From the NCBI RefSeq assembly GCF_014356525.2, contig NC_052515.1:23691212-23755211 (forward strand): a DNA stretch of 64,000 bases. Reading direction: 5' to 3'. The translations under genes were made by a program, and so were the position numbers. Origin of the DNA: Nilaparvata lugens. Lineage: Eukaryota; Arthropoda; Insecta; Hemiptera; Delphacidae. The notes beneath the pieces were generated by a model that did no database searches, was not told where the DNA came from, and was given only the letters and a program-made list of their open reading frames with translations. Shown here piece after piece: positions 22,413 through 33,827 of the stretch (position 1 is its first letter; each line of letters opens with the position of its first letter).

Positions 22413-22745
22413 AAATGAGTGAGAGATCACTATAATAATTATAAAGTTTTTAGCAGAAGTCACATCCTTTTCTCTCCAATCTACTTCAAAAAATTCAAGA
22501 TCTGCAGTGCATAAGAAGTGAGAATTTATTGGATTATTAACAACATAAAATATGTTTACCTACAGTTATTATTACTTTAAACTCACAAGATACAAAGCAT
22601 CATTATTACAAAGCTTCATTTAGCATTGATTGAGGGGTCTGGCATTACTTAACCATCACCCATTATCGATTACCACATCAATTGCAATTGAATCATGTGC
22701 CAGTTTCTGACATCAACAAACATCCAACAACGTAACAGAGCTTTA
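22413..22745. other. Unassigned sequence
   Basis: Nothing recognised. Confidence 0.4.
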
Positions 22746-22747
22746 TG

Positions 22748-22781
22748 ATTAGGTTAGGATAAGTGAGGTTAGGTTAGGTTG
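22748..22781 (+). repeat. Short TTAGG-like run
   Basis: Two to three degenerate TTAGG/TTAGGT units occur in a 34-bp stretch. TTAGG is the usual insect telomere repeat, but a run this short is interstitial or coincidental. Confidence 0.5.
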
Positions 22782-23149
22782 TAAAGACTGCTTCTTCTGG
22801 TTTATAGGAGAACAGGTCGTGGATTCACTCTCACCTACTGAACACCACCCACATTTACAGCATTTAGTACCCCTTTCCCCCGACCTGAACCCCCTGGGCC
22901 CCCCTTAACAGACCAGCCCACGATTGTTCACTTTACCTATTGACCTTTCTGGTTTTGCCAGGTTCCTCTGCAGCTCTGACTTGCCTAGATTTGTCTGTCT
23001 TCTCTACTGCATGTTTTACTCTTGTATTTTTAGTATCTTACTATTCAGTTTTCTCTCTTCTCATGATTTGTTTTCTAAGGTAGTGCCAATTCATTTGTCG
23101 GTTTCTAATTAGCCTGTATCTCTTCCTTTTATCTATTCTACACGTTAAA

Positions 23150-23275
23150 CCGTCGGTCCCGGCTGCCTAAAAAGAGTCCTTAGGTCATGTCAGAGGGCCT
23201 GAAATTGATCAGTGCGACCTGAAAACTCTGACACCAGACCTGAGCCAGCCAGGTCACTCGATTTTATTATTACAA
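23150..23275 (+). mobile_element. SINE body, head missing
   Basis: CGTCGGTCCCGGCTGCC to CCAGCCAGGTCACTCGA is about 93% identical by eye to 42847-42966. Both end in a TTATTATT-type tail. No pol III boxes were recognised upstream, so the tRNA head is lost or unrecognisable. Confidence 0.65.
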
Positions 23276-23379
23276 TCTATTGTTTCATTTTTTACTGTAC
23301 TGTACTTCTATCATCATCATAACTCTATTACTCTGCTCTACTTTTATCTAGACTTCTATTTTTGAAACTGAGCTTCTCA

Positions 23380-23935
23380 ATTGTATGTTTGTCCTTCTCC
23401 TTTTTCTTCTTTTTCATATTTTCTTTTCAACATTATGTTTACTCCTTCTTCTTTTTACTTTTTCTCACATTCTCTTTCACCACAAAATTATTCTTCTTTC
23501 TTCTTCAAGCATCCCATCTTCCACAAAATGTATAATTTCTGGTCATGTCTCTTTTGTCTTTCGAAATGAAAATGACAAAATTCTCCACTAAGTGGAGTTA
23601 GGACCTGTCCAACTCTCTAAGTCCTATCTATCACTCAACCTGTCTTTTCATATCAATGAGCGTATCTGTTTTCTCCTCTCCCTGTTCCTCATTATAATCT
23701 TCCTCCTTTATCTCCTTCTTCTTCATCACCTGCTTTTCCTATTCGTCCTCTTCTGCTACTCCTCCTTCATCTTTTCCTCTACCTCTTCTCACATTCTTCT
23801 ACTTCTTCTGTTTTCTCTTTTCTCTTCATCTTCTTTTCTTCCTATTTCTTCTTCTTTTCTCCTCATTCCTTTTTCTCTTGCTCCCTCTCTTTTCACTCAC
23901 TACTCTCTTTCACACTATGTTTCTCTCCCAAACAT
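23380..23935 (+). repeat. Pyrimidine-rich low-complexity tract
   Basis: Continuous CTTCTT/TTCCTC-rich DNA. All open frames (up to 115 codons) are Ser/Phe/Leu strings and not genes. Confidence 0.8.
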
Positions 23936-24650
23936 ATAATCCTCTCCCAATACTCACTTTTCCCGTAGAATTTCACAATTTTCTTGCAAAATTATTTCCA
24001 GTTACCTTGACAAGTAGTCAAGTGTATATTATATAGTATTCCTTTTATAGGATACTAATTCAATTCTTTAACAATGAAAAATTCCTATTCAAATCCACTT
24101 CCATTCTCACCTACTATCTCTCAGTATCCCCACTCTTTTGGTAAAGAGTTAGTGGGAAGGATATTTTGAATATTCTTTCCGAAGAATGGACATTGATATG
24201 TCCAAAGCTCCGCCAATTTATGTAGATGCATAACAATATTATCTTAAGGTATTACAAATTGCTTTTTCGTATCATATACAGTTCAACAATAATTATTTTC
24301 TTAGTCTATATTATGTAAATTCATCTATAATTTTTCTGTATTGTGAGCTATTTTATATAAGTGTATAGGCCAGTATATATTGTAATCTACATAAATAAAG
24401 TACTCAATCAATCAATCTCTTTCTCACAGTTGTTTCCTCCTCACACCATGTTTCTCATCCAAACATACAATCCCAATACTCATATTTCCCGTAGAATTTT
24501 ACAATTTTCTTGTAAAATATTTTCAATTAACCTGACAAGTACTCATGTATATTCTTTTTGTATGATACTAATTCAATTCTTCAACAATGAAAAATTCCCA
24601 TTTCATTCTCCTCTTCTATCTCTCAATATCCCCACTCTCTTCCCAATTTT
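23903..24650 (+). repeat. Tandem duplication with a LINE 3' end between the units
   Basis: The segment CTATGTTTCTC-CCAAACATA to TATCCCCACTCTT occupies 23915-24135 and again 24447-24645, with matching blocks such as GATACTAATTCAATTCTT. The LINE 3' end at 24.14 kb starts exactly where unit 1 stops. Confidence 0.7.
24137..24418 (+). mobile_element. LINE 3' end with (TCAA)n tail, second copy
   Basis: It matches 3640-3935 closely from TTTTGGTAAAGAGTTAGTGG to AATAAAGTACTCAATCAATC. It is flanked by CTCTTT-like sequence on both sides (24130 and 24418), a possible short target duplication. Confidence 0.65.
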
Positions 24651-25200
24651 TTGCATGCTCACTCATTACTTCTATTTCATTCACTCTCTCCCAACTCGTG
24701 CCATTTTCTCTGTCGTCAACAAATAAAAAGCTATTCTATTCAATTCAATTCATTCGACATGTGGGTCGACATAGCCAATCTGATTATGTATTCCAAGATA
24801 GGCGAAATCGCAAATTGAAATCTCCGGTTCAATTGTTTTGCTTCTTTTTGTTCTCTCTCTCTCTGCTCCGTCTGCTTCTCTTCTATATTATGTCTCTTTT
24901 TGCTTCGTTTTCTATTAGTTGCGGAGGCGTAGTGGTGAACAAGATACAAATAAGTGATTGTGTTGGCGATTAATCTTTGCAATCCGATTCTGGTATAATT
25001 TATACTTCGATTATCGTATGGATTTATTCCTGAATTACAAAACGATCCCAAGTGAAAGTCAGTCAAGGTCGTTTATGTTCTGAATAGTTTTGTAGGAACA
25101 AATGTAATGAATACACTATCACCTGTTGAAACTCTTCTTTTGAAGAATAAAATCAATTGAAAATCCCACAAAATGTGAGTCAGAAATGAATTATGGATAT
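24651..25200. other. Unassigned; possible retroelement tail at 24720-24755
   Basis: AACAAATAAAAAGCTATTCT is followed by ATTCAATTC repeats, like the sequence at 46450-46475 (AAATAAAAAAGTCATTCTAT). That suggests two tails of one retroelement family. Confidence 0.35.
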
Positions 25201-25204
25201 GATT

Positions 25205-25275
25205 GGCGACATTATTGGACAACCCGCTCGGCCAGCAACCGAGAGGTATCGGGTTCGATTCCCGGGTTCGAGTAC
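25205..25275 (+). mobile_element. tRNA-like SINE head or tRNA pseudogene
   Basis: A perfect 5-bp anticodon stem (CTCGG/CCGAG) encloses the 7-nt loop CCAGCAA. A T-arm (TCGGG, TTCGATT loop, CCCGG) and box B GGTTCGATTCC (25252-25262) follow. The D-arm and acceptor stem do not form, so it is not a functional tRNA. Confidence 0.5.
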
Positions 25276-25489
25276 AGTTTTTGGACAGTTTCATTTATCG
25301 AATTACCTTCTTTTATTTAGTTCTTTGGACAATATTTGCAGTAGCACAACTCCTTGGTTCTATTTATGTAGCTTCCTTTGTGTTTTCGAATGAAATATTA
25401 TTATAAAAATAAATTTTTCCGGTTCTATACAAGTAATCTTTCACAAAAACTTCTTCAGCGGTTCAAAGTCTTAGTTGCTGTTCTTCGTC

Positions 25490-25521
<32 letters not shown>

Positions 25522-25565
25522 CTTCTTCTTCTTCTTCTTCTTCTTCTTCTTCTCTTTTTCTTCTT
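25490..25565 (+). repeat. (TTC)n microsatellite
   Basis: About 20 nearly uninterrupted units. Confidence 0.9.
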
Positions 25566-27094
25566 ATTTTATTTTACAAATGTAATGTAGTTCAGTTACT
25601 TGATATGAATTAATTTAGCTCCAGATTACATGGCTTTGCACTATTAATATTGTACAGTATATACCTAGTAATTCTAACGATCGATACTGTTATATAATTA
25701 TGTCATGGGGAATCGTACACTCTGTCAATCGCAGAGCAGAAGTGGTCTCAAGTTGAAAACACTTAACTGAAATTAGATGTCAGACATCAGTATTCTGTAC
25801 ATAACAGACAGTTGACAATAGGCTTCCAGTGAGACTCCTAGGAATCTGTGTTTGGAATCAGGTAGAAAGTCTGTGGTGAGGTTACTTCCACGGCATTCTA
25901 AATTAGAGCCATGAATAGAGAGTACAGAGTTTGCAACAACAACTAAAAAACATGATCAGAGTAACTGAAGTTCACTATCAAGGTCTTTGAACGATTTTCA
26001 ACTTTTTTATCAACGACCTTCTGCTTCTCCTCCTTTATTTCTCCTTCTTCTTATACTCCAATACATTCTCCTATTCTTTATCTTCGTCTGTCTCCTCCTC
26101 TCCTACTTCCCTTTATTCACCCTCTTTGTCTAATGAATTCTCCCTCCAGACCGATAACTAATAAGGAATACAACTTACTATATAAAGTCAAAACAAATGT
26201 TGGTTTTCTATCAGCATTGCATTAAGAAGTACTTAGTTCTTAATTATTATTCTCTGACTTCTTCTAAGGAATTTTGCATGTTTTTCTCATGATCTAATGA
26301 ATTGGAGAGCTGCTCATTTGAACGGGTTCATAATGAATTACAGTTCAATTATTTCCCTGTGTATTTTACGTGGATTTGTTACATCATTGACGGAATGGAT
26401 AGGCTTCAGCAGAGAAAACTTATACGATTATAAGATTGTTATTTTCTATCACTTCAGCTATACAGGATCATTGTGAACTCTTCACAAATTTATTTTGTTA
26501 AAATTTATAAATATGGAGATTTTTCAAGCATTGCATGTACTGGTTAGTATTTGTATTTACACTTGTATTTTGAAGTTAAGGTAATAATTAATTTTAAGAA
26601 GCAAAGGGATAAAAATCATGAGTTGAAAGTTGAAAAAATTTGCCTTGAAAAAGTATAGTAACACTATAGAAGTGTGTGAGTGGCATAAAGTAAAGTAAAG
26701 TGGTCCTAAAAAAGTAAAATTGAATAAATTGTGTCAGAGTTTTAAATAAGTGAATGAGTGCGTTTGAGAGAGGAAGAGAGGGAGTAAGAGAGATAATGAG
26801 AGACGGTGTGATAGAGTGAGAGAGTGACTTGGTGGAGAGAATGAGAATTCAGTTTTTCAACAGCAATATAAGTTATAGTCATCAATGGCAACCTGAGATT
26901 AGCAGCCGTGAATTCAACACTAATTAGCGTTATATACGTTGACATGTTTGCGCTCGACAAAAAAGTTGTATTTTTAAAACTCCGGTCTCCAGCTACTGGA
27001 CAACTTCAACAACAACTTTATGAACATTTATTGAGGCTGCAGCAAGTGGATTAACGCGCTTCTGGCCATTAACACTCCAGTATTTCTCGGATTA
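25566..27094. other. Unassigned; CT-rich at 26025-26110 and AG-rich at 26755-26840
   Basis: The 72-codon frame at 26742-26960 (minus) crosses the AG-rich patch and is not convincing. No family was recognised. Confidence 0.4.
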
Positions 27095-27285
27095 ATTGCT
27101 AAGGCAGACCACCATCACAACTCTGTAAAAAGTTAAGTTTTACTAGTCGCTGGAAACTGAACGAGAAATGATTCTTCATGTGTTATATAAATATTTTTTT
27201 TATAGCAGACCACCATCTCAAAAATGTAGAAAGTAAAATTTTACTAGTCGCTGAAAACTGAACGAGAACTGATCTTCATGTATTT
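27095..27285 (+). repeat. Tandem duplication, ~105-bp unit
   Basis: GCAGACCACCATC, then TTTTACTAGTCGCTG, then AAACTGAACGAGAA and TCTTCATGT occur twice in the same order. Confidence 0.8.
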
Positions 27286-29240
27286 CACTTGATTTGATAC
27301 TTTGGTATCATAATAATCTCATTCACGAAACTAGTATATCATCTGTTTAGTCATGGCCATCCTATAGTACTTCTAGTTAGGTTACACTAAAGATGGCCAT
27401 GATTCAGTGCATAAATCACATAGATATCTGGAAAAACGGTACTTGAAAAAATCAACACATTTTCTATTATTAGATTTAGATTTCTATTATCACATTTTCT
27501 ATAATCAGACAAGATCAAGATTCATGGAGAAAAACATGAATGATACATTTCTTGATAGATATTGATGAATATCTACAAAGAACATTTATAAATATAAAAA
27601 AATGTAATTTGTGATTCAGTTTTCAAAATTATTTTACGTTTTCGGGAAAAGCAAGGTGATGAACATTTATTCGTTCAGTCTTTCACACTATTTTTCTTAT
27701 TTAACCATAGAGAAAACTAAACTATTATTCTACTTTTGAGATGATTTTGTATTGTAGATACAAATAATTGTATCGTAGATTGTAATTGAAATTGTATCGT
27801 AGATTAATACCTCAGAACGCTTTCTCTAGCTTGAAATTTAGGCTATCGCTCTCCTAATTTTTATAGTGTTCTTGAAGATTTCGAATTTTCTTTGCCAAGT
27901 CTTTATAATGTTGATTATGGTATGAAAATTCAAACTTGGTCATAGAGATGAAAAATAAATTTTATCAGAATGCTTGTAACTAAATTTTGAAGCATTGTCA
28001 TGACAGTATTGTAATAATAATAATTATAATTATTGCATTAAATGTATTATAATATATTATTGTATTAATAGATAATACTCTCTATCCTTGTTGATATAAT
28101 CATCGCTTTCCCCTCAATAATCATAATATGATTAGATATATTAGAGATATTTTATATTTATTAGAGATTATATTATATCATATAGATATATTATATCTAA
28201 TCTATAATCATTAGGCATTTTTGAAATTAACTTTAAATTATTTCTGAAATTCTCTAAATAACATTTGCATTGCGTGGCTCACTAAGAGTCATGAGTGAAA
28301 TATCACCTACTACTTAAATATCTCTCAAAGATTTCTGCAGATCGTGATGGCATCTCACAACTTCAATAAAAGTAGTAATTTTTATTATACGGATTAACAT
28401 TTTAATAGAACCAGTTGCATAGGCTCGTTGAAAACAGCAAGCTTTAATGGATTGATAGTACTTTATACGTTAATCTAGTAATGGTCGAGAGGTTTTATGC
28501 AAACTAAAGGGATAAAAGTTATTTTTTAACTCTTGAACATATTTCAGAAATTACACAAACATTCAATGCTACCGGCTTATCATTTGATTAGAATTTTCAG
28601 GTATACTCCAATGTTGCAAAACTGTTGCAAAAGAATGAGAGGTTGTGTAGTGTGAACTCTCTAACTTGATATCAATGAAATTGAATTTCCATTTTCAGTT
28701 ATATCGTTGCTTCAGCACAGAAGCAGTCTACCAATTACATGGATTTTTATGCATGCATGTGGAGTCGTATTTACCACTAAGGAGCATATTATTAGCTTAT
28801 GCAACTGTATAAGGTCACGAGAGACCTTTATTGCAGTTATAAGTTTGAATATCTTTGTACATATTTCCAAATCATATGATGAGAGGATTCCTTTGATTGC
28901 AACCTAGAACTATAAGATTTATTATTATTGAATGTGACCTATCCAATAGGATAGACCATTTAGTTGGATGTCATTGAATACATAGTATCAAATAATGGTT
29001 GAGAAAATTGCAATCCATTTAGACCTATGAGGGGAGAAACTCATCAGTATATGAGATGAAAATCATCAACATAAAGATTTGCGTTTGTAGTTGGAAGTCA
29101 ATGTTGACAGACTGAGGACAATAAACATTTAAATTCATCTATGATTAATAATACAAATCATTATTATAGTGAAAAATTTCAATTTTTCATGTTCTAATAA
29201 GATCAAATAATGTTCTATCCAATGACATTGGATAGTGAAG
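27286..29240. other. Unassigned, very AT-rich
   Basis: It includes TATA/ATAT palindromic stretches at 28130-28205. A 66-codon frame at 28707-28907 has no domain. Confidence 0.4.
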
Positions 29241-29246
29241 TTGCTA

Positions 29247-29460
29247 TAGTGAGTTCCACGTTATAATAACAGTATTTGATTAACATTAGTGTCGCTATCC
29301 TTGTCTATCATTCGACAAAGCAGGTAGCACTATCCTTTTCTATCTCCGCAACAATGCCAAACCTGTTTTTAACAATGTACGAATACAATTAATTAAGGCA
29401 GAGAATCGACAACGCTGTTCTCCTATCTTTATCCACTGCCTTATAACGTGGACATCACCA
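29247..29460. mobile_element. TAGTGAGGTCCACG-family MITE, internally deleted copy
   Basis: The left end TAGTGAGTTCCACGTTATAA and the right end CTTATAACGTGGACATCACC are recognisable. The interior is about 155 bp shorter than the 20.4-kb copy. Confidence 0.7.
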
Positions 29461-29479
29461 TGTCTAGGAAAAAGCCTGA

Positions 29480-29698
29480 ATAATAGGTCATATAGATCCA
29501 TGTGGAATATTTCACGTTTCTTTTAGACATAATAGTAAGTAAATAAATGAAGTGTAGTAATTGAATGACAATGGCTTGATATTGTCAAAAACACTAATTT
29601 ATTAGAACAATTTGAGATTCTAGTCTCGGTTAATGCATCATTATCAATCTCCAACTGAAAACTTAAGCATGAAGTAGAAAAGTCTATAGTATGTGTAT
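29480..29698 (+). repeat. Dispersed repeat 'CTTGATATTGTCAAAA', intact copy
   Basis: TTTCACGTTTCTT, GTAGTAATTG, CTTGATATTGTCAAAA, CACTAATTTATT and ATTATCAATCTC follow in order. The same order occurs at 49.18-49.94 kb, where a 500-bp insertion interrupts it. Confidence 0.65.
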
Positions 29699-29862
29699 AA
29701 AGCATAACGATTGGCCGTTAGCTGTTGACCAATCAAGGTAAAGCTCGACTGTCATTGGCTGAGACTAGATACGTCACGGCTCAACGTTCAATACTAATCG
29801 CAGCCAATGGCAGTAGAGCTCAACCTTAATTAGTCAATAGCTAATGGCCAATCTTTATGCTT
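29699..29862. mobile_element. 164-bp MITE with imperfect inverted arms
   Basis: AAGCATAACGATTGGCCGTT pairs with AATGGCCAATCTTTATGCTT, and CATTGGCTG pairs with CAGCCAATG further in. No second copy was seen in the window. Confidence 0.7.
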
Positions 29863-30000
29863 GAGACGTTTTTAAATACACATTTAAAACTTACATATAC
29901 ACATTTACACTTTACATACATTTTTCTGCTCCATATTTAAGTATTGGGTTTCACCCAAACTATAGTATACTACTACAGTATACATACAGTACGGAAACTT
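29863..30000. other. Unassigned
   Basis: CATTTAAAACTTACATATAC repeats weakly at 29880-29925. Nothing else was seen. Confidence 0.4.
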
Positions 30001-30009
30001 GGCTATACC

Positions 30010-30210
30010 CTGACGCCAAAATCCGCCATCTTGTTAGGAAGCGCCGCATTGTAATAGTATTGATGGTAGGTTCGGATCACTTTAATGATCCGGATCAATA
30101 TTGATCTCGTTCACTGCCACGAGCCAATCAGAAGACCAGGATTGGAACTTCCCAAGGTCACGTGACGTGTTTAGTATTGGGGTCATGTAAAAAGCATTGG
30201 TTAGATGGGC
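30010..30210. promoter_or_regulatory. Promoter-like motif cluster
   Basis: CCGCCATCTTG at 30023-30033 reads CAAGATGGCGG on the minus strand, matching the YY1/Pho core. AGCCAATCAG at 30122 is a full NF-Y box, and GTCACGTGAC (30157-30166) is a perfect 10-bp E-box palindrome. The three lie within 150 bp in a patch richer in GC and CpG than its surroundings. No gene is recognised on either side. Confidence 0.35.
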
Positions 30211-30499
30211 GTTTGATTACAAGTTTCCATTCTGTATCTATTCTGTGATACTACTGCTCAATGTTCAAGATTCCTGTTTATCAGAGATTGATAATGGTGT
30301 AACAACCCTTACTATATATTCTGCCGCTCAATTTTTAAGCTGTCAGTTCTCTACAGATTGATATAAAATTGTATTGATATATAAAATAGTCGGATTCAAA
30401 AGAGATTTCGATAAAATTCAGTTACCTAAGAAAAAAAACATGGAATGATGCTGTATTTATTTCTTTCCAGTGGAATTCATCAATGCAATAATGTTTTGA

Positions 30500-30620
30500 T
30501 TCTTTATTCTTTATCGATTCATACAATAAGTACATCATCAAAAATGAGAAAAATAGGTAACCTTGTGCTATTCCTCTCCCAAATTTAGGTAAGGTTACAC
30601 ATACTGTAGTCCGAAATTTA
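30500..30620 (-). mobile_element. 'CTCTCCCAAAT' retroelement 3' end, minus strand
   Basis: It contains ACAATAAGTACATCATC, CCTTGTGCTATTCCTCTCCC and GGTTACACATA, in the same order as at 46.1, 52.7 and 60.6 kb. The minus-strand end is A-rich with AATAAAGAATC. Confidence 0.6.
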
Positions 30621-30769
30621 TTCTTTAGTTTTATTCGTGGGTGTTCTAGGTTTATAGGATCTATCAATCGTGAACACACACACAGTTATACTGGGTCAAC
30701 TAACATGTTAAATCCCTACAAAGCCTTTAAAACATCCAGGATCATTTCTTTCGGTAGCTTTCTACGGAA

Positions 30770-31070
30770 CGACAGTCCATCTCCCGACGATTAGAGGTCC
30801 GCTATAATACAACACGGGAAAACAGTAGACCGCACGATTCGGTCACGAATTTTTCACGCAGTCACGAAATAACCGACAGGAATCAACAGCATTCTGATAT
30901 TCTACAATTAAATTACTAAATTATTCTACAGCGCATGCGCGACGAGCGGTTGGATCACGACTTTTTTCAAGTTTGGCCGCCGCACTAACGACGTTAAAAT
31001 TACGCGTCCGGTAATTATAATCTAATGGACGACGTGGTTCTCGTGATGGTTGGTGTGGTGGGATTCCCTG
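30770..31070. promoter_or_regulatory. CpG-rich patch with NRF-1 palindrome
   Basis: CpG dinucleotides are frequent across 30770-31070, against scarcity on either side. GCGCATGCGC at 30931-30940 is the full NRF-1 (Ewg in flies) consensus. CpG-dense islands with NRF-1 sites are typical of animal housekeeping promoters. No first exon is identified. Confidence 0.35.
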
Positions 31071-31071
31071 C

Positions 31072-31340
31072 AGGCTGGCAGCATTGGTTGAATGGGAAGC
31101 ATTGATGTTATATCTAAGGAATTCTGACAGATTGAAGTGAATCTCAGTGTATGGGATTTGCTGTAAGCTGTCAGTATAGATTTAATGGGGAGCATTGATG
31201 TTATATGTAAGCAATTCTGACAGTATCAAGTGAATCTCACTGTATGGGATTTGCTGTAAGCTGTCAGTATAGATTAAATGGGAAAAATATTGATGTTATG
31301 GGTAAGAAATTCTGACAGTTTAAAGTGAATATCACTACAG
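31072..31340. repeat. T100-derived tandem array, three units
   Basis: Units of about 94 bp start near 31072, 31155 and 31248. The last two share TGGGATTTGCTGTAAGCTGT, absent from dispersed copies, so they arose by local tandem duplication. Each ends TTCTGACAG followed by AAGTGAATCTCAC or a close variant. Confidence 0.75.
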
Positions 31341-31620
31341 CAGGTTTGTGAGGAATCTGGCAATAGTAGATGAATAGTTAGTTGCTAGTAGAATAGTGTT
31401 GGAGGCGAAAATAGGAGAGAAAAATCAACTGAAAAAGAAATCACTCATAACGAGTCGAAAGATGAAGAATTGAAAGGGAGGATTCTGTGTTAGTGCGAGA
31501 AAATAGAGAGTTGAAAGGAGGGAAATCAACCTATGGTGTATTGTGAGCTGTAAGGAATAATTGTAAGTAGATATATTGGAAAATGATCAGCTGAAAATCA
31601 ACCACACGATTCGAAGTTTA
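31341..31620. other. Unassigned
   Basis: Nothing recognised. Confidence 0.4.
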
Positions 31621-32125
31621 AGAGCCGGTTTCCGAGCTCGGTTTTTAGCTAATTTATAGACTTTAAACATCTGGAGTCAGAAAATTGGCTTTCCGAAACG
31701 GGGCTTAGCACTACCTTCGTAAACAAAGCCATAGTGCATTCGTGTGACGTCAGTACAGGTAGGGCTCCTACACCAATAAAAATTCGTTGATTTCGGCTGA
31801 TCTATATCAGCTAGTGTTTTCATTGGTGTAGGACCCTTGTTTATGGAGGTAGTGGGCGTAGTCGCAGTTTTTATGACAATCTTTATTTTCTCATTTCCAT
31901 AATAATTGGAAACGTTTTTCCTTGACGAAATTAAACATCCATAAATAATTCAAAATAGCTAAAACTTTACACTATTCTCTCTTTATTTTGTGTTGAATTT
32001 TCTAGTATTTCGAAATTTAATTTAAACGTGGACTGCGACTACGCCCCGTTTCGGAAAGCCAATTTTCTGACTCCAGCTGTTTAAAGTCTAGAAATTAGCT
32101 AAAAACCGAGCTCGGAAACCGGCCC
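31621..32125. mobile_element. Inverted-repeat element, ~505 bp, host of a nested MITE
   Basis: AGAGCCGGTTTCCGAGCTCG faces CGAGCTCGGAAACCGGCCCT. The arms run about 85 bp, through CTTTCCGAAACGGGGC and beyond it to CGTAGTCGCAG. The left arm is interrupted after CGAAACGGGGC by the MITE at 31709 and resumes as GGGCGTAGTCGCAG. The interior is non-coding. Confidence 0.8.
31709..31854. mobile_element. ACCTCCGTAAACAAAGCC-family MITE nested in another element
   Basis: The left arm is complete. The right arm lacks about 35 bp between GTAGGACCC and TTGTTTATGG. GGGC stands on both sides, a possible 4-bp target duplication. Confidence 0.75.
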
Positions 32126-32950
32126 TAAGAGCTCAAGTATGGAGAGTTGACTGAGAAGTAATACAAGAAAATAAAATTCATTGAATTGAAAGACTTGAGT
32201 GTGGATTTGAGTGAGAAATAATAATTCAACAGAATGTTTTTTTGTTTTCTATTGAAAATCTATTTGGAAGATCTGAGTTCCAATTCTAGTGAGGTTTGGA
32301 GAGGAGTGCTGTATCATCAGTCATCGTTACTCCAAGAAGCTTTCTATTCATTGATTGTAATCGTCATTGATATCGTTGTGAATAACAATAATAATATTAT
32401 TGACTATAAATAGAAATAAAAATAAAAATCTCATTACCCTTTTTTGAATTATTTTATCAAAACATGTTTCAACATTGATGCCATTTTCAAGTGATATATT
32501 TATACTGAGAGGGTATTGAGATTTTTAGTTTTATTTCTATTTATATTACAAGTAGCCTTAAACAGAAAAGAGACAATATTATTGACTAGTATTGTGAATG
32601 AATGATGAATATTGAGTGATTCACTATCAGTTTGGAGTATGATAATATTCTGAATGAATGTGCCATAAATTGACGTTCGTATAGGCCTATTTAGTAAATT
32701 AATAGAAATGACATCAAGGAAAAATTAAAAAATATGATTAAGAATTGACACCAGTACCAGTGTTACAAGGAGATCATGCAGAAGGGATGGATTGCAAAAC
32801 ACAACAATGTCACTTGAAGGAAGGCGATAATCAATCATAGATTCTTGGTTAAAACAAGAAATAGGAAGAATATACAGAGTTATTTTGCTCAATAGTTATA
32901 AATATTCTAATAGAAGAATGATGTATTCCTCCGTGATATTTATCTCAGTG
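32126..32950. other. Unassigned; short direct repeat at 32400-32560
   Basis: TAAATAGAAATAAAA near 32406 recurs reversed near 32525 (TTTTATTTCTATTTA), with AATCTCA/TGAGATT beside it. This gives an inverted pair of about 25 bp, possibly a small foldback. Confidence 0.4.
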
Positions 32951-32954
32951 GAGA

Positions 32955-33085
32955 CGCTTATTTATTTACACATTGATACCTACAATATAATTCTCAAAAA
33001 TTATGAATGATTGGGAAAGGAACAAACAGGCTTAAAACCCAAAACTGTTCCTATCCCAAATTTAGATAGAAATATTGTCCAAAAA
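32955..33085 (-). mobile_element. 'CTCTCCCAAAT' retroelement 3' end, diverged, minus strand
   Basis: TTCCTATCCCAAATTTAGAT matches the family core. TTATTTATTTAC lies at the tail side. Confidence 0.5.
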
Positions 33086-33086
33086 T

Positions 33087-33245
33087 AGGCTATATTTTCA
33101 GAAGAAATCAATACTTAGTACTTACTATTTCTTAAGTAAGCATATTTTCAGGAGAAATCAATACTTAGTACTTACTATTTCTTAAGTAAGCATATTTTCA
33201 GGAGAAATCCATACTTGGACTTACTATTTCTTAATACTTAGTATT
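33087..33245 (+). repeat. 50-bp tandem repeat, three units
   Basis: CATATTTTCAGGAGAAATCA, then ATACTTAGTACTTACTATTT and CTTAAGTAAG repeat at 50-bp spacing. The third unit is diverged. Confidence 0.85.
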
Positions 33246-33431
33246 CATTGATTTGCTTCAAAAAATAAACCTCCTCCACAAGAGAATGGAAAAGATTGAT
33301 GGTTAAGCCTATTGGCTGCCCCATTGTTCACCCAATATTTATCGATAGCCCGGTTACTACAGGTATACATTATCACAGATAAAATATATGATAAATAAAA
33401 TATTATACTATCTTCTATCTTCTGCTAGTAA

Positions 33432-33530
33432 ATAGTGAAGTTCACATTCAGCAGGCACTGGCAGCATTCTCCCTTTACAAACCTGATGCTATCCATATTC
33501 AAGCAATGCTGACAGATAGAAGTGAATTCT
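33432..33530. mobile_element. T100 MITE copy
   Basis: It begins GTGAAGTTCACATTCAGCAG and ends AATGCTGACAGATAGAAGTG followed by AATTCTC. Confidence 0.6.
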
Positions 33531-33827
33531 CTATCTCAAGATAACCTTGCCAAGTTTTCGGGAAGAGGTTGATGAGGAGGAGAGCTCCTCCTCAGGTCAT
33601 TCATCGCTCAGCTCAGCAGCTCTTCACATTTAATTAAATCTGGTAATTGAGGAAGCCGCTGCTGGAGAATTAGGTCTGCCCTGCTCGGTTGAGAACCACC
33701 AACCAATCCTGATCCTGTGTCTAGTGCTGCTGTGCGAGACCAGTATTCGGCAACAACCAACACTATCATTATTCTAATTATCGGCGCGAGAGATAGAGAA
33801 AAAACCTACGAAACTAGAACCTCCCTG
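33531..33827. other. Unassigned, somewhat GC-richer
   Basis: Nothing recognised. Confidence 0.4.

Noticed and set aside
22748..22781. Telomeric array
   Set aside because: Only two or three degenerate TTAGG units, with no neighbouring subtelomeric structure.
23381..24973. Open frames of 115-128 codons
   Set aside because: They are pyrimidine-rich low complexity running across a LINE 3' end and a duplication. No domain.
25205..25275. A functional tRNA-Ala gene (loop CCAGCAA contains AGC)
   Set aside because: The acceptor stem and D-arm do not form and position 33 is C, not U.
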